This document shows, one piece after another, positions 26,828 through 38,190 of a stretch of 64,000 bases of DNA. The position numbers and the translations under genes were made by a program. The stretch comes from Chondrosia reniformis. Lineage: Eukaryota > Porifera > Demospongiae > Chondrillida > Chondrillidae. The notes under the pieces were generated by a model, which searched no databases, had not been told where the DNA came from, and saw only the letters and a program-made list of their open reading frames with translations. Every line of letters starts with the position of its first letter. Positions within the stretch are counted from its first letter, which is position 1. The stretch is from contig OX359200.1 in the NCBI GenBank assembly GCA_947172415.1, positions 3,660,501 to 3,724,500 of the forward strand, in the 5' to 3' direction.

Positions 26828-26853
26828 GTTTCGACCCTGGGGGTCTTCCTCAG
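26828..26853 (-). ncRNA. Hammerhead-ribozyme-like core, copy 3
   Basis: CTGAGGA, A, stem GACCC/GGGTC, GAAAC on the minus strand. Relative to copies 1-2 the only core change is at the N of CUGANGA, the one freely variable position of that heptamer. Confidence 0.4.
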
Positions 26854-26993
26854 TGACTGATGGTTGAGTGGAAGAATTGCCTCTATTTATAGAGGATGTT
26901 TCCCGCCATTTCCACTTCCTGTCATGTGACCCTCAGCAGAATGAGAAAAACAGGAAGTATGAATATTAAATCGTCTCCAGGCTTGATGTAACA

Positions 26994-27019
26994 CTGAGGA
27001 AGACCCCCAGGGTGGAAAC
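26994..27019 (+). ncRNA. Hammerhead-ribozyme-like core, copy 4 (stem weakened)
   Basis: CTGAGGA, A, GACCC, CCA, GGGTG, GAAAC on the plus strand. The last base of the stem no longer pairs. Otherwise it is identical to copy 3 in the inverted end. Confidence 0.33.
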
Positions 27020-27094
27020 GTTTGACCAAGAATTGAAAGAAACCAACTGCGTTTTTAAACGCTCAAAAGTCGAAGGATGTACCATCCCAAAGAT

Positions 27095-30000
27095 TGTATG
27101 AACTAGTTGTATGTGCGAGTTGTATGTACTAGTTGTATGTACTAGTTATATGTACTATTTTTATGTACTATTTATATGTACCAGTTATATGTGTATGTAC
27201 TTGTTATATGTAGCAGTTGTGTCTACTTGTTTTATGTACTAGTTATATGTGTATGTAGTAGTTGTATGTACTAGTTTTAGGTTCTAGTACCAGTTAACTA
27301 TGTACTAGGTAGCTACTAGCAATATGTACTAGAGATTACTTGTATGTCACTTTCTGTGTACTAAATCTTGGAATTAGTTTTAGGACTAGCCGTGTGTACT
27401 AGTTGTATTTACTATTTGTTTGTACTAATTGTTTGTACTAGTTGTATGTACTAGTTTTATGTACTTGTTATATGTACTAGTTGTATACACTATTTGTAGG
27501 CACTAGTTCTATTTACTAGTTGTATGAACCAGTTGTATGCACTAGAAATAGTTATATTTAGTAGTTGTTGGTGCCAATTGTATGTACTACTTGTATGTAC
27601 TAGTTATTTACAATTGTATGAACTAGTTGTAACAACTAGTTGTATTTAATATATGGTACAAGTGATATTAACTAGTTGTAGTTACTGGTTGTATGTACTA
27701 GTTATATGTACTAGTTGTATGTACTAGTTACTTTTGCATATACAAGTTGTATATTCTAGTTCCATGTACTAGTGTTATGTACTAGAACTAGTTGTATATA
27801 CAAGTTGTATGTACTAGTTGTATGTACTAGTTGTATGAACTAGTTGTATGTACTAGTTGTATATATGTACTAGTTCAATGTACTAGTTGTATGTACTAGT
27901 TGTATGTACTACTTATATATACTCGTTCCTAGTTCCATGTACTAGTTGTAGCCACTAGTTGTATGTCTAGCACAAGTTATAATTACTAGTTGTAAGTACT
28001 AGGTGTATGTACTTATTACATGTAGTAGTTGTATGTTTTATATAATTGAATGAACTATTTGTATTTAGTAGTCGTATGTACTAGTTATATGTACTAGTTG
28101 TTGGAACTAGTTTGATGCACTTTTTATATGTACTAGTTATGTGTGTATGTTCTTGTCATATGTACTAGTTATATGTACTATTTTTATGTACTATTTATAT
28201 GTACCAGTTATATGTGGATGTACTTGTTATATATAGCAGTTGTGTCTACTAGTTTTATACACTAGTTATATGTGTATGTACTATATAGTTGTTTGTACTA
28301 GTTTTATGTTCTAGTATCAGTTAAACTAGGCACTAGGTAGCTACTAGCAATATGTACTAGATATTACTTGTATGTCCTGTTGTGTGTACTAATTCTTTGA
28401 ATTAGTTTTAGGACTATAGGTAACAGGTTGGGACTAGTTAAATGTACTAAATACTTCTTGTATGTACTAGTTGTATGTACTAGTACTAGTTATATTTTCT
28501 AGTTGTAAGTGCCAATTGTATGTACTTGTTGCATGTGCTAGTTGCATGTACTAGTTATATGTGAATATACTAGTTGTACGTACTAGTTGTAGGTTCTAGT
28601 TCGAGATAAACTAGGTACTAGATAGGTATTAGTTAAATATACCAGATACTACTTGTATGTACTAGTTGAATGTACTAGTTATATGAACTAGTTGAAAATA
28701 CCAGTTGTATGTCCTAGTTGTATGTACTGGATGTATGTACTAGTTATATGTACTACCAACTAGTTGCATGTACTAGTTGTAATTACTACCTATATGCACT
28801 AGTTCTATGTACATGTAGTGTGTAAAAGTTGTATGTACTAATTGTATGGACTAGTTGTTTGTACTAGTTGTATGTACTAGTTATATTTACTAGTTGTGTG
28901 AACTACTAGTTGCATGGACTAGTTGAATGTACTAATTGCTATTTGTATGTAATAGATGAATGTACTAGGTACCTTCCAATTGTTTGTACTAGTTTTATGT
29001 TCTAGTTAGTTACAATTGTATGAACAAGTTGTAACAACTAGTTGTATTTACTAGTACAAGTGATATTAACTAGTTGTAGGTACTGGAGGTATGTACTAGT
29101 TATATGTACTAGTTGTATGTACTAGTTACTTTTGTATATACAAGTTGTATATTCTAGTTCCATGTACTAGTTTTATGTACTAGTTATATGAACTAGTTGT
29201 ATATACAAGTTGTATGTCGAAGTTGTATGTACAAGTTGTATGTACTAGTTGTATGTACTAGTTATTAGTTGTATTTTCAAGTTATATGTACTACTTATAT
29301 GCACTTCTAAATGTACATGTTGTGTGTAAAAGTTGTATGTACTAGTTGTATGTGCTAGTTGTAGGTACTAGTTGTATGAACTAGTTGTACGTACTAGTTG
29401 TATATATGTTAGTTCAATGTACTAGTTGTATGTACTAGTTGTATGTACTACTTATATATACTCGTTCCTAGTTCCATGTACTAGTTGTAGCTACTAGTTG
29501 TATGTCCTAGCACAAGTTATAATTACTAGTTTTACGTACTATGTGTATGTACTTACTGCATGTAGTAGTTGTAGGTTCTATATAATTGAATAACTATATG
29601 TATTTACTAGTTGTATGTACTAGTTATATGTACTAGTTGTTTGAATTACTTTAATGTACTGTTTATATGTACTAGTTATGTGTGTATGTTCTTGTCATAT
29701 GGACTAGTTGTATGTATAAGTTGTATGTATAAGTTGTATGTATTCTACTTGTAAGAATTAGTTGTATGTACTAGTTGTGTTTACCTGTTGTATGTTCTCG
29801 TTACTAGTTGTATTTAGTAGTTGTATGTACTAGTTTTATGTACTAGTTCTATTTCAATGTACTAGTTGTAGGTACTAGTTGTATGTCCTTGTTGTATGTA
29901 CTTGTTGAATATATTAGGTATATGAACTATTTATGTGTACCAGTTGTATGTACTGGGTATATGTAGCAGTTATTTATACTAATTTTATGTGCTAGTTGTA

Positions 30001-32515
30001 TCTACTAGTTGTATATAGTTGTTGTTTGTACAGGTTGTGTGTAGTAGGTGTGTTTACTAGTTGTATATCCTCGTTGCATGTCCTCTTTACTAGTTGTATG
30101 TACTAGTTGTGTGCACTAGTTGTATGTACTAGTTGTTTGTACTAGGTGTATGTTTCAGTTATATTTACAAGTTGTAGGAACAATTTGTAAATCCTATTTG
30201 TTTGTACTAGTTGTATGAACTACTTATATGCACTAGTTCTATGTACATGTTGTGTGTAAAAGTTTTATATACTAGTTGTATGAACTAGTTTGTGTGTTCT
30301 AGTTGTATGTACCAGTTAATAGTTGTATAGTCTAGTTGTATGTACTAGTTGTATGTTCCAATGGTTTGAACTAGTTTTATGTGGTAATTGTATATACTAG
30401 TTATATAAGTTCTATGTGTATGAACTAGTTATATGTAGTAGTTGGGTACTAATCATAGGTACTAGTTGTAGGTTCTAGTACTAGTAAAACTAGGTACTAA
30501 GTAGGTACTGGGTGTGTGTACTAGTACTAGTAAAACTCGGTAATATGTACGTACTAGTTCTATCTACTAACACTAGTTATGTTTACAAGTTGTAGGTACT
30601 AATTGTATGTACTTGTTGAATGTACTAATTGTATGTACTAATTGCATGTACTTCCTATTTTATGTAGTAGTTTTATGTAAATGTAATATGAACTAGTTGT
30701 ATGTACTAGGGTATGTTACTATCAATATGTAGTAGTTATATGTGTATGTACTTGTTATACGTAGTAGTTGTTTGTACTAGTTATATGGACTAGTTGTATG
30801 TACTGCTTGTAGGTTCTAGTACTAGTTATACTAGGGACTTGGTATGTGCTAGGTGTATATACTAACACTAGTTATATTTACTAGTTGTAGGTACTAGTTG
30901 TATGGAGTAGTTGTGTACTAGTTGTATTTACTATTTGTAAGAACTAGTTGTTTGTACTAGTACTAGGTATATTTTGTAGTTGTAGATACCAATTGTATGT
31001 ACTAGTTGTATGTACTAGTTGTATGTAATAGTTATATGTGAATATACTAGTTGTATGTAATAGTTATATGTGAATATACTAGTTGTATGTACTAGTTGTA
31101 GGTTCTAGTTCTAGTCAAAGTAGGTACTAGGTAGGTACTTGTTAAAAGTACCAGATACTATTTATATGTATTAGTTGAATGTACCAGTTATATGAACTAG
31201 TTGAAAATACCAGTTGTAGGTGCTAGTTGTTTGTACTTGTTGAATGTAATAGTTGTATGTACTAATTGTATGTACTAGTTGTATGTACTAATTGTATGAA
31301 TTAGTTGTATGTACTAGTTTTATGTACTAGTTATATGTACTATTTTTATGTACTATTTATATGTACCAGTTATATGTGTATGTATTTGTTATATGTAGCA
31401 GTGGGGTCTCCTAGTTTTATGTACTAGTTATATGTGTATGTACTAGTTTTAGGTTCTAGTACCAGTTAAACTACTTACTAGGCAGCTACTAGCAATATAT
31501 ATTAGATATTACTTGTAAGTCCTGTTGTGTTTACTAAATCTTTGAATTAGTTTTAGGCCTAGCCGTGTGTACTAGTTGTATTGACTATTTGTTTGTACTA
31601 ATTGTTTGTGCTAGTTGTATATACTAGTTTTATGTACTAGTTGTATGTACTACTTGTAGGTTCTAGTACTAGTTATGCTAGGGACTTGGTATGTGCTAGG
31701 TGTATATACTAACACTAGTTATATTTACTAGTTGTAAGGACTAGTTGTATGGAGTAGTTGTGTACTAGTTGTAGATACTATTTTGATGTACTAGTTGTAT
31801 TTACTAGTTGTAAGAACTAGTTGTTTGTACTAGTACTAGGTATGTTTTGTGGTTGTAGGTGCCAATTGTATGTACTAGTTGTATGTAATAGTTATATGTG
31901 AATATACTATTTGCATGTACTGGTTATATGTGAATATACTAGTTGTATGTACTAGTTGTAGGTTCTCGTTCTAGTAAAAATAGGTACTAAGTTGGTACTA
32001 GTTAAATGTACCAGATACTACTTGCATGTGCTAGTTGCATGTACTAGTTATATGTGAATATACTAGTTGTATGTACTAGTTGTAGGTTCTAGTTCTATTT
32101 AAACTAGGTACTAGGTAGGCACTAGTTAAATGTACCAGATACTACTTTTATGTATTGTTTGAATGTACCAGTTATATGAACTAGTTGAAAATACCAGTCG
32201 TAGGTACTAGTTGTATGTACATGTTGAATGTAATAGTTGTATGTACTAGTTGTATGAAATAGTTATGTACCAGTTGTGGGTAGTAGTTGTATTAACTAGT
32301 TGCATGTACTATTACTAGTAATATTTACTAGTTGTATATACTAGTTGTATGTACTAGGTGTATGTACTAGTACAAGTTATTTTTACTAGTTGTAGGTATT
32401 AGCTGTATTTATTAGTTTCATGTAGTAGTTGTAGGTTCTAAGTGTATGAACTGGTTGTATGAACCACTTGTATGTCCTAGTTGAATGTACTACTTATATG
32501 TATTAGTTGTATGAC
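27095..32515 (-). repeat. 13-bp satellite array, - orientation (block 6)
   Basis: TGTATGTACTAGT units with repeated higher-order blocks (GGTTCTAGTACTAG near 28310, 30473, 30810 and 31655). Stretches near 27110-27420, 28180-28400 and 31310-31570 are similar to each other and to 22750-23050. No gene is seen. Confidence 0.95.
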
Positions 32516-33268
32516 TATCAGGGAGTACGGTAGTACTTCCTATGTAGGGATGACACGTTTTTTTTGTTTTCCCCATACATTGGTATAGGAGCGAAATCCC
32601 GAAATAGGCCGAAAATCGACAAAACAAGGCTATGTATAGCTAAATATACAATATACATACTCTAAATAGACCTTAAAAGCAAGCGAATATGTCCCGCTGG
32701 CGAAATAATAAACTTTAAAAATTCCCATTTTCGTCTTCTTCATATTCTTCTTCTTCTTATTCTTCGTCAGCCATAACTAAAAAACTATATAAGCTTTTGG
32801 ACTAATTGTTACACGAAACCACTGCAAATTTTCCGAGCTGTATTCTTTTGTAGAAGCGAGAGCGATAACGCTATTATTGAGCATGGCGGTTTTCATGACC
32901 CTAGAGTCAAGGCCTCAATAAAGTCGCCATTTTAATGACGTCATAATCAGTCGAAGATTGCGAAACCAAAATGATTTTAATTATACGAATCTAATTCCTA
33001 GCCCATGCTCCATAAAAAGTACAGAAACTAGAAATATTAAAAATTTTCTACAAAAATAGTGAAGATGTAGGGATGGTATAAAAAGTAGAGAAACAAGAAA
33101 GGGATGTTACACAGTGAAGCATTAGCTATACATGAATCCTACAAGCAAGGGTGTTGTATGATTCATGCACAGCTAATGCTTCACTGTGTAACATCCCTTT
33201 CTTGTTTCTCTACTTTTTATACCATCCCTACATCTTCACTATTTTTGTAGAAAATTTTTAATATTTCT
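32516..33268 (+). mobile_element. Foldback element with a perfect 98-bp hairpin
   Basis: A 753-bp non-satellite, noncoding insertion. It starts TATCAGGGAGTACGG with a short palindrome (GTAC-GGTA-GTAC core) and ends in a long hairpin: arm 33030-33127 and arm 33171-33268 are perfect 98-bp reverse complements, with a further 8-bp pairing in the loop (CATGAATC/GATTCATG). The left part shares many segments with the elements at 49541 and 55498 (for example GAAGCGAGAGCGATAACG near 32857), so it belongs to the same family. No ORF was recognised. Confidence 0.82.
33030..33268. repeat. Perfect inverted repeat, 98-bp arms, 43-bp loop
   Basis: Arms 33030-33127 and 33171-33268 match without mismatch by eye. 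Any transcript across it would form a long double-stranded RNA hairpin. Perfect arms imply recent formation or continuing arm-to-arm conversion. Confidence 0.88.
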
Positions 33269-35348
33269 ATTATATGTACTAGTTGTTCGTACTAGGTTTA
33301 CGTACTATTTATAGGTATCAGTTATATGTGAATGAACTAGTTATATGTAGCAGTTATGTACTAGTTTTATGTACTAGTTGAAGATTCTAGTACTAGTAAT
33401 ACTAGAAACTAAGTTGGTACTAGTTGTAAGTACAAGTTGTATGAACTAGTTGTATGTGCGAGTTGTAGGTACTAGTTGTATGTACTAGTTATATGTACTA
33501 TTTTATGTACTATTTATACGCACTAGTTATATGTATATGTACTTGTTTTATGTAGCAGTTGTGTCTACTAGTTATATGTACTAGTTGTATGAACTTCACA
33601 AGTTGTATGTACTATTTCTAGTTATATTTACTAGTTATAAGTATTAATTGTATGTAATATTTGTAGGCACTAGTTGTATTTACTAGTTATATAAACTAGG
33701 TGTATGCACTAGTACTAGTTATATTTAGTAGTTGTAGATGCCAATTGTATGTACTGGTTGTATGTACTAGTTGTATGTACTAGTTTTATATACTAGTTGT
33801 ATGTACTAGGTTTATGTACTTGTTATATGTACTAGTTGTATATACTATTTTTATGTACTAGTAGTATGTTCTATATAGGTGTATTATTAATAGTTACCAA
33901 TTATATGTGCATGTACTGCTTATATCTAGTAGTTGTGTACCTGTTATAGGTACTTGTTTGATATACAAGTTATATGTTGTAGTTTTAGAGTCTAGTACTA
34001 TTTAAATTAGGTACTAAGTAGGGACTAGTTGTGTACACTATTACTGGTTATATTTCCTAGTTGTAGGTACAAGTTACATGTACTAGTTGAAGGTAATAGT
34101 TGTATGTACCAATTGCATATACTAGTTGTATGTACTAGTTGTATTTACTAGATGTACGTACTAGTTGTATGTACTAGTTGTAAATATGTACTAGTTCAAT
34201 TTACTAGTTGTATGTACTACTTATATGTACCCATTCCTAGTTCCATGTACTAGTTGTAGCCACTAGTTGTATGTCCTAGCACAAGTTATAATTACTAATT
34301 GTACGTACTAGGTGTATGTACTTATTGCATGTAGTAGTTGTATGTTCTATATAATTGAATGAACTATTTGAATATACTAGTTGTATGTACTAGTTATATG
34401 TACTAGTTGTTTGAACTAGTTTGATGTACTGTTTATATGTACTAGTTATATGTGTATGTTCTTGTCATATGTACTAGTTGTATGTATAAGTTGTATGTAT
34501 TCTACTTGTAAGAATTAGTTGTATGTACTAGTTGTGTTTACCTGTTGTATGTACTAGTTAAATGCACTAATTCTATTTAAATGAACTAGTTGTAGGTAAT
34601 AGTTGTATGTTCTTGTTGTATATACTTGTTGTATATATTAGGTATATGAACTATTTATATGTACCAGTTGTATGTACTGGGTATATGTACCAGTTATATA
34701 TACTAATTGTATGTACTAGTTGTATCTACTCGTTGTATATAGTCGTTGTTTGTACAGGTTGTATGTAGTAGGTGTATTTACTAGTTGTATATCCTCGTTG
34801 CAAAGTAAAGAGGACCTTTACTAGTTGTATGTGCTAGTTGTGTGCACTAGTTGTATGCACTAATTGTTTGTACTAGGTGTATGTTTCAGTTGTATTTACT
34901 AGTTGTAGGCACAATTTGTATATCCTATTCGTATGTACTAGTTAATAGTTGTACTAGTTAATAGTTGTATAGTGTAGTTGTATGTACTAATTGTATGAAC
35001 TACTTATATGCACTAGTTCTATGTACATGTTGTGTGTAAACGTTTTATATACTAGTTGTATGTACTAGTTCAATGTATATACTAATTGTATGTACTAGTT
35101 TCTAGTTGTATGTAGTAATTGTGTGTACTAGTTATTTGTACTAGTTATAGGACTCTTTGTGTGTTCTAGTTGAATTTACTAGTTGTAGCTACAAGTTGTA
35201 TATCCTATTTGTATGTTCTAGTTGTATGTACTAGTTAATAGTTGTATAGTCTAGTTGTATGTACTAGTTATGTGTTTCAATTGTTTGAACTAGTTCTATA
35301 TACTAATTGTACATACTGATTATGTAAGTTCTATGTGTATGAACTAGT
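33269..35348 (-). repeat. 13-bp satellite array, - orientation (block 7)
   Basis: TGTATGTACTAGT units. A stretch near 34140-34800 resembles 27840-28180 and 29400-30060, a higher-order relationship. No gene is seen. Confidence 0.94.
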
Positions 35349-36408
35349 TATATTATTATTATTATTATTATTATTTATTGATTTAAGTGCACCGTGTGAC
35401 ATGCACACTAGGGCTACTTGGCCCAATGTAGCACTATACAATATAATACATCATAAAGAGTTATGTATTTATACACTCCCTTGCATGCCCCTTCAATGTA
35501 GTAAAACCCCTCATAGATACATAAACGTAGTCTCATTCATGCTTGTTTGTTTTCTCAATCTAGGCTGACTGTACACCCTCTCAATTTTCCAAAAATCATG
35601 TTTCCACATAGTTTCTAGTTTCACCAAAATCCTTTCCTCACCAGACACTTCAACCCACCAGATATCTTTTCCTTCTCTTCTTTTAAAGTTTCTTACAAAG
35701 TTTAACTTTTCAGCATTAGCACACCAAGCAATAACATGTTTCTCACTTTGCCTAACATGCAGCGACTTCCTCAAACCCCAAATTTTCCTTAAATACTTCC
35801 TTGTATTTTGCCGGTCTTCCACTTTGCAGGTATCATACGGATTTACCTCACCGTTAGCAGCCTTTGATTATGAATTTTCACTCTTATTCTTCTCCAACCT
35901 TTGGAATTCGCCTGCCAACTTTGTAGCTGACCCTCTGGGATATTTCTCGGCAATACTCTGTTTTAGTTGGCACTCTAATTTTATCAAATCAGCCTCTCTA
36001 TCGGTAATTAGCTTTTCTATCTCCTCAATTCTCGCTTTAAGAGTGGTTATTACTTCTTCCTTGTCTTTCTGGATAGTCTCTATCTCTTCCCCTAACTTGA
36101 TATCCTGCTGTTCTCTGACTACTTGGTTGCAAAAAACGCCTTGCATGCGAGTCAGTAAAGTCATCACACAGAAAAAGCATAGGAAAGGTACACCATCTGC
36201 AGCGACTACCACTTGAGCAATTTTATAGCACGAAGGGTGTGACCAATTTCCGCAGTCCGGACATTGGACCCAGTCTCTTCTGTCCTTTGCAGCAGACTCC
36301 CTGTTCTTCCCACATATACACCTAATAACATCTGCTTTGTTAGGTGTCTTCGCCAACAAGCCCTTATTTCCTTCGTCCTTTTCAAAAATCCTTGAGCATT
36401 TCCCTAGC
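35349..36408 (-). mobile_element. PHD-finger retrocopy with ATA-repeat 3' tail (half-LINE-like)
   Basis: A minus-strand insertion of about 1.06 kb. It ends at 35349-35385 in a run of ATA/AAT trinucleotides, directly after AATAAATAATAAT, like a retroelement 3' tail. Upstream on the same strand lie about 130 bp of noncoding 3' sequence and then one reading with a PHD finger, a coiled coil and a basic C-terminal part. The reading remains open to the insertion's upstream edge, so the copy is 5'-truncated. No reverse transcriptase is present between this protein and the tail. It may be an ORF1-only half-LINE or the retrocopy of a host PHD gene. Confidence 0.7.
35511..36408 (-). pseudogene. PHD-finger / coiled-coil protein, 5'-truncated, one in-frame stop
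   Basis: A C4HC3 zinc finger is visible: RCICG, then WVQCPDCGNWSHPSCYK, then FLCFFC, spaced as in PHD fingers. A charged heptad-rich helix follows (EIETIQKDKEEVITTLKARI onward), then a basic domain including LNFVRNFKRREGKDIWWVEV and KHDFWKIERVYSQPR. An in-frame TAA at 35868-35870 splits the reading; the same frame then continues to a stop at 35511-35513. Upstream of the first Met (36359) the frame stays open through RIFEKDEGNKGLLAKT to about 36405, so that Met is probably internal. PHD fingers bind histone tails and also occur in ORF1 proteins of some LINEs such as CR1 relatives. Its function here is unknown. Confidence 0.68.
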
Positions 36409-36518
36409 TGTTGAATGTACTAATTTCATGAACTAGTTGTATGTACTAGTATTATGTAACTGTTCTATTAACTAGTAGTATGTACTAGTTTCTAGTTGTA
36501 TATACTAGTAGTATGTAC
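36409..36518 (-). repeat. Short satellite stretch between insertions
   Basis: About 110 bp of TGTATGTACTAGT units. They match, inverted, the satellite at 48142-48240, so the inverted repeat of arms a and b reaches at least here. Confidence 0.85.
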
Positions 36519-36884
36519 TACACTGGTACCTTATGACTGTTCCTTAGGGATAGGCTGCCTTATTGCGATCAACACGTAACAAGCGATAATTAATAAAGAA
36601 TTTTCGTTTTCAATCGTTAAGAGTGAATGCATCATTTAGTGTTATCGGTTACACACCGGAAGGAATTTAAAATCGTCCATTGTTAAATTGGTTATAGCAT
36701 CCTTTGGCTTAATTGATTTACACATCGTATATAATCATCTCGCTTCGTATCATTGTCTTATAATCGTCTCACTTCGTATCCTATTAATGTTTTATTTAAT
36801 CGTCTCACTTCGTACGTATTGTGTTATACAATTAATGTAAAGCTATAAAATGATTCACTTCTCTAGCTATCGTTGAATACTTAC

Positions 36885-37002
36885 TTTTTACGTATCTTTT
36901 GTTAACGAATAATTCGTATGCAGCAACTCTTGCAAAGCCGCAGTTGAACTTCAGAGCAATCTGATTATCGACTGATATCCCTCTTGCCTTTTTGGGGGGC
37001 AT
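36885..37002 (-). CDS. First exon of an unknown gene, with splice donor (copy 1)
   Basis: 118 nt starting at ATG 37002 and ending at a perfect GTAAGT donor (36879-36884). It encodes 39 residues plus one base: MPPKKARGISVDNQIALKFN then CGFARVAAYELFVNKRYVK. The PPKKARG start looks like a nuclear signal; I do not recognise the protein. No matching downstream exon was found in this window. It probably is the N-terminus of the parent element's protein, or a captured host exon. The same exon occurs at 47658-47775 and, shifted by a missing base, at 58417-58533. Confidence 0.5.
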
Positions 37003-37272
37003 AATCTTCTCTGTTGTAGACGAAAATTCGAAAATTGGCGATCCTTAGTGTGAATAACACCTTACGGCTATTCTCGATCACTTGCGTCAACATACATACA
37101 TACATGTATACCAGTTACACAACTTAGGATTTGCGCAATATTAACATCCGGCTATAAAATTTCACCGTTTGCGTTTCAAATGTGTAAATCATCCCATGAA
37201 TAAACTTATTTGCTAATGAATATGATTTAAATGTTAAGAAATGGCATCTGTTGCAGAAGTGAAGGAATATTG

Positions 37273-37559
37273 CCTATGCGCTTAAGTTAGAAGATCCTCA
37301 TAGTCACGTAGTCAGCTTCAATGGATTCAGTGAGTGTCATTTAGTAAGAATTAAGAAGTCCGTTTGCATCTGAGCTTTATTTCCCAAGATATGAAAGATT
37401 AAATAGCATTTACTAATCTATTAAAAGTGTATTTTCACAGTTTTCTTCTCAACGGATGGGCGAATCGAAACGGACTTCTTAATTTTGTTAGAATACATTG
37501 TAACCTTTCCAATAAAGTATAGAACGTAGTTCTAGCTTTTTCCTAGACTAAGCGCATAG
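37273..37559. repeat. Nested inverted-repeat segment inside the transposon derivative
   Basis: Outer inverted motif CTATGCGCTTA (37274-37284) against TAAGCGCATAG (37549-37559), and an inner perfect 17-bp pair AATTAAGAAGTCCGTTT (37349-37365) against 37468-37484. It resembles a small MITE nested in the larger element. The copy at 47393 stops just outside this segment. Confidence 0.55.
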
Positions 37560-37776
37560 TGTCTGAGAGTTTTAAAATCGGCCCTTTTTAACACGTTATA
37601 TCTTCGATATTGGTTGTTCAATCTCGCTCAAATTTTTGATTTCGCTGACATTTAAATAAGCGCTTCAATGTATACCAGTTTAAGTTAGCAAATCGTTTCT
37701 GTTAGAACGAAACTTGCTTTTAAAAGTGTTTATAAAAAAACGTAAAAGAACACAGATCAGTCATATGGCACCTGTG

Positions 37777-38007
37777 TAGTTGTAGGTACTATATGTATGT
37801 ACTAGTTGTTGGTTCTTGTACTAGTTATACAAGGTAAAAGGTAGGTTGTAGTTGTATGTACTAGATACTTGTTGCATGTACTAGTTGTATGTACTATTTA
37901 TATATATACAAGTTATATGTACTAGTTATATTTACTAGTTTTATGTACTAGTTGTATTTACTAGAAGTAAGTACTAGTTATATGTACAACTTGTATGTAC
38001 TACTTGT
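37777..38007 (-). repeat. 13-bp satellite stretch, - orientation
   Basis: TGTATGTACTAGT units between two insertions, duplicated at 59308-59538. No gene is seen. Confidence 0.93.
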
Positions 38008-38190
38008 ATTGCGCAGGGCCATTTTTTGTTCTCTCTCACTGTTTTTAAACGTTCTCACAATAGGACGGCCTTAAGCGCTCTTAGTTAGAAAGCTGCATGC
38101 TAGCTTCGTGGCTTTGTCAAAAACCTCCTTAGCCATTTTCACGGTTTCCGCCATTTCCGCCGTTTCCACTGCCCCTATTGTGTTTAATTG
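38008..38190. mobile_element. Short unknown insertion (about 180 bp), copy 1
   Basis: Non-satellite DNA from GCGCAGGGCCATTTTTTG to CCCTATTGTGTTTAATTG. It contains an inverted pair CACAATAGG (38056-38064) and CCTATTGTG (38174-38182), which could be ends of a tiny MITE of 127 bp. Noncoding. An almost identical copy lies at 59539-59720 because the whole block is duplicated. Confidence 0.55.

Larger units (their letters stand above)
26718..27094. mobile_element. Small Penelope-type foldback (inverted ends only)
   Basis: A 377-bp insertion with an 11-bp target duplication TGTATGAACTA (26707-26717 and 27095-27105). About 105 bp at each end are inverted copies (26753-26857 against 26990-27094). The left end carries the same tail of about 35 bp as the element at 15256 (GAATAAGGATT, then AACTGCGTCGAACTT). 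The middle is noncoding and includes a CCTCTA/TAGAGG palindrome around TTTA. It is therefore a coding-less relative of the Penelope-like copy at 15256-16095. Confidence 0.72.
36521..37776 (-). mobile_element. TA-flanked DNA transposon derivative, copy 1 (complete ends)
   Basis: 1256 bp with imperfect inverted ends (CACTGGTACCTTATGACTG against CACAGGTGCCATATGACTG) flanked by TA (36519-36520, 37777-37778). It keeps a promoter-side region, one coding exon with a splice donor, three spaced TACGAAGTGAGACGATTA motifs, and an internal inverted-repeat segment (about 37273-37559). No transposase core is seen, so it looks like a deletion derivative of a larger TA-target element. The superfamily is undetermined. 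Confidence 0.72.

Noticed and set aside
35348-35385. Trinucleotide microsatellite as an independent repeat
   Set aside because: It lies exactly at the end of the PHD retrocopy and is better explained as its 3' tail.
36521-37776. Host gene promoter region
   Set aside because: The three copies are explained by one TA-flanked insertion plus segmental duplication; no downstream exon of a host gene is present.
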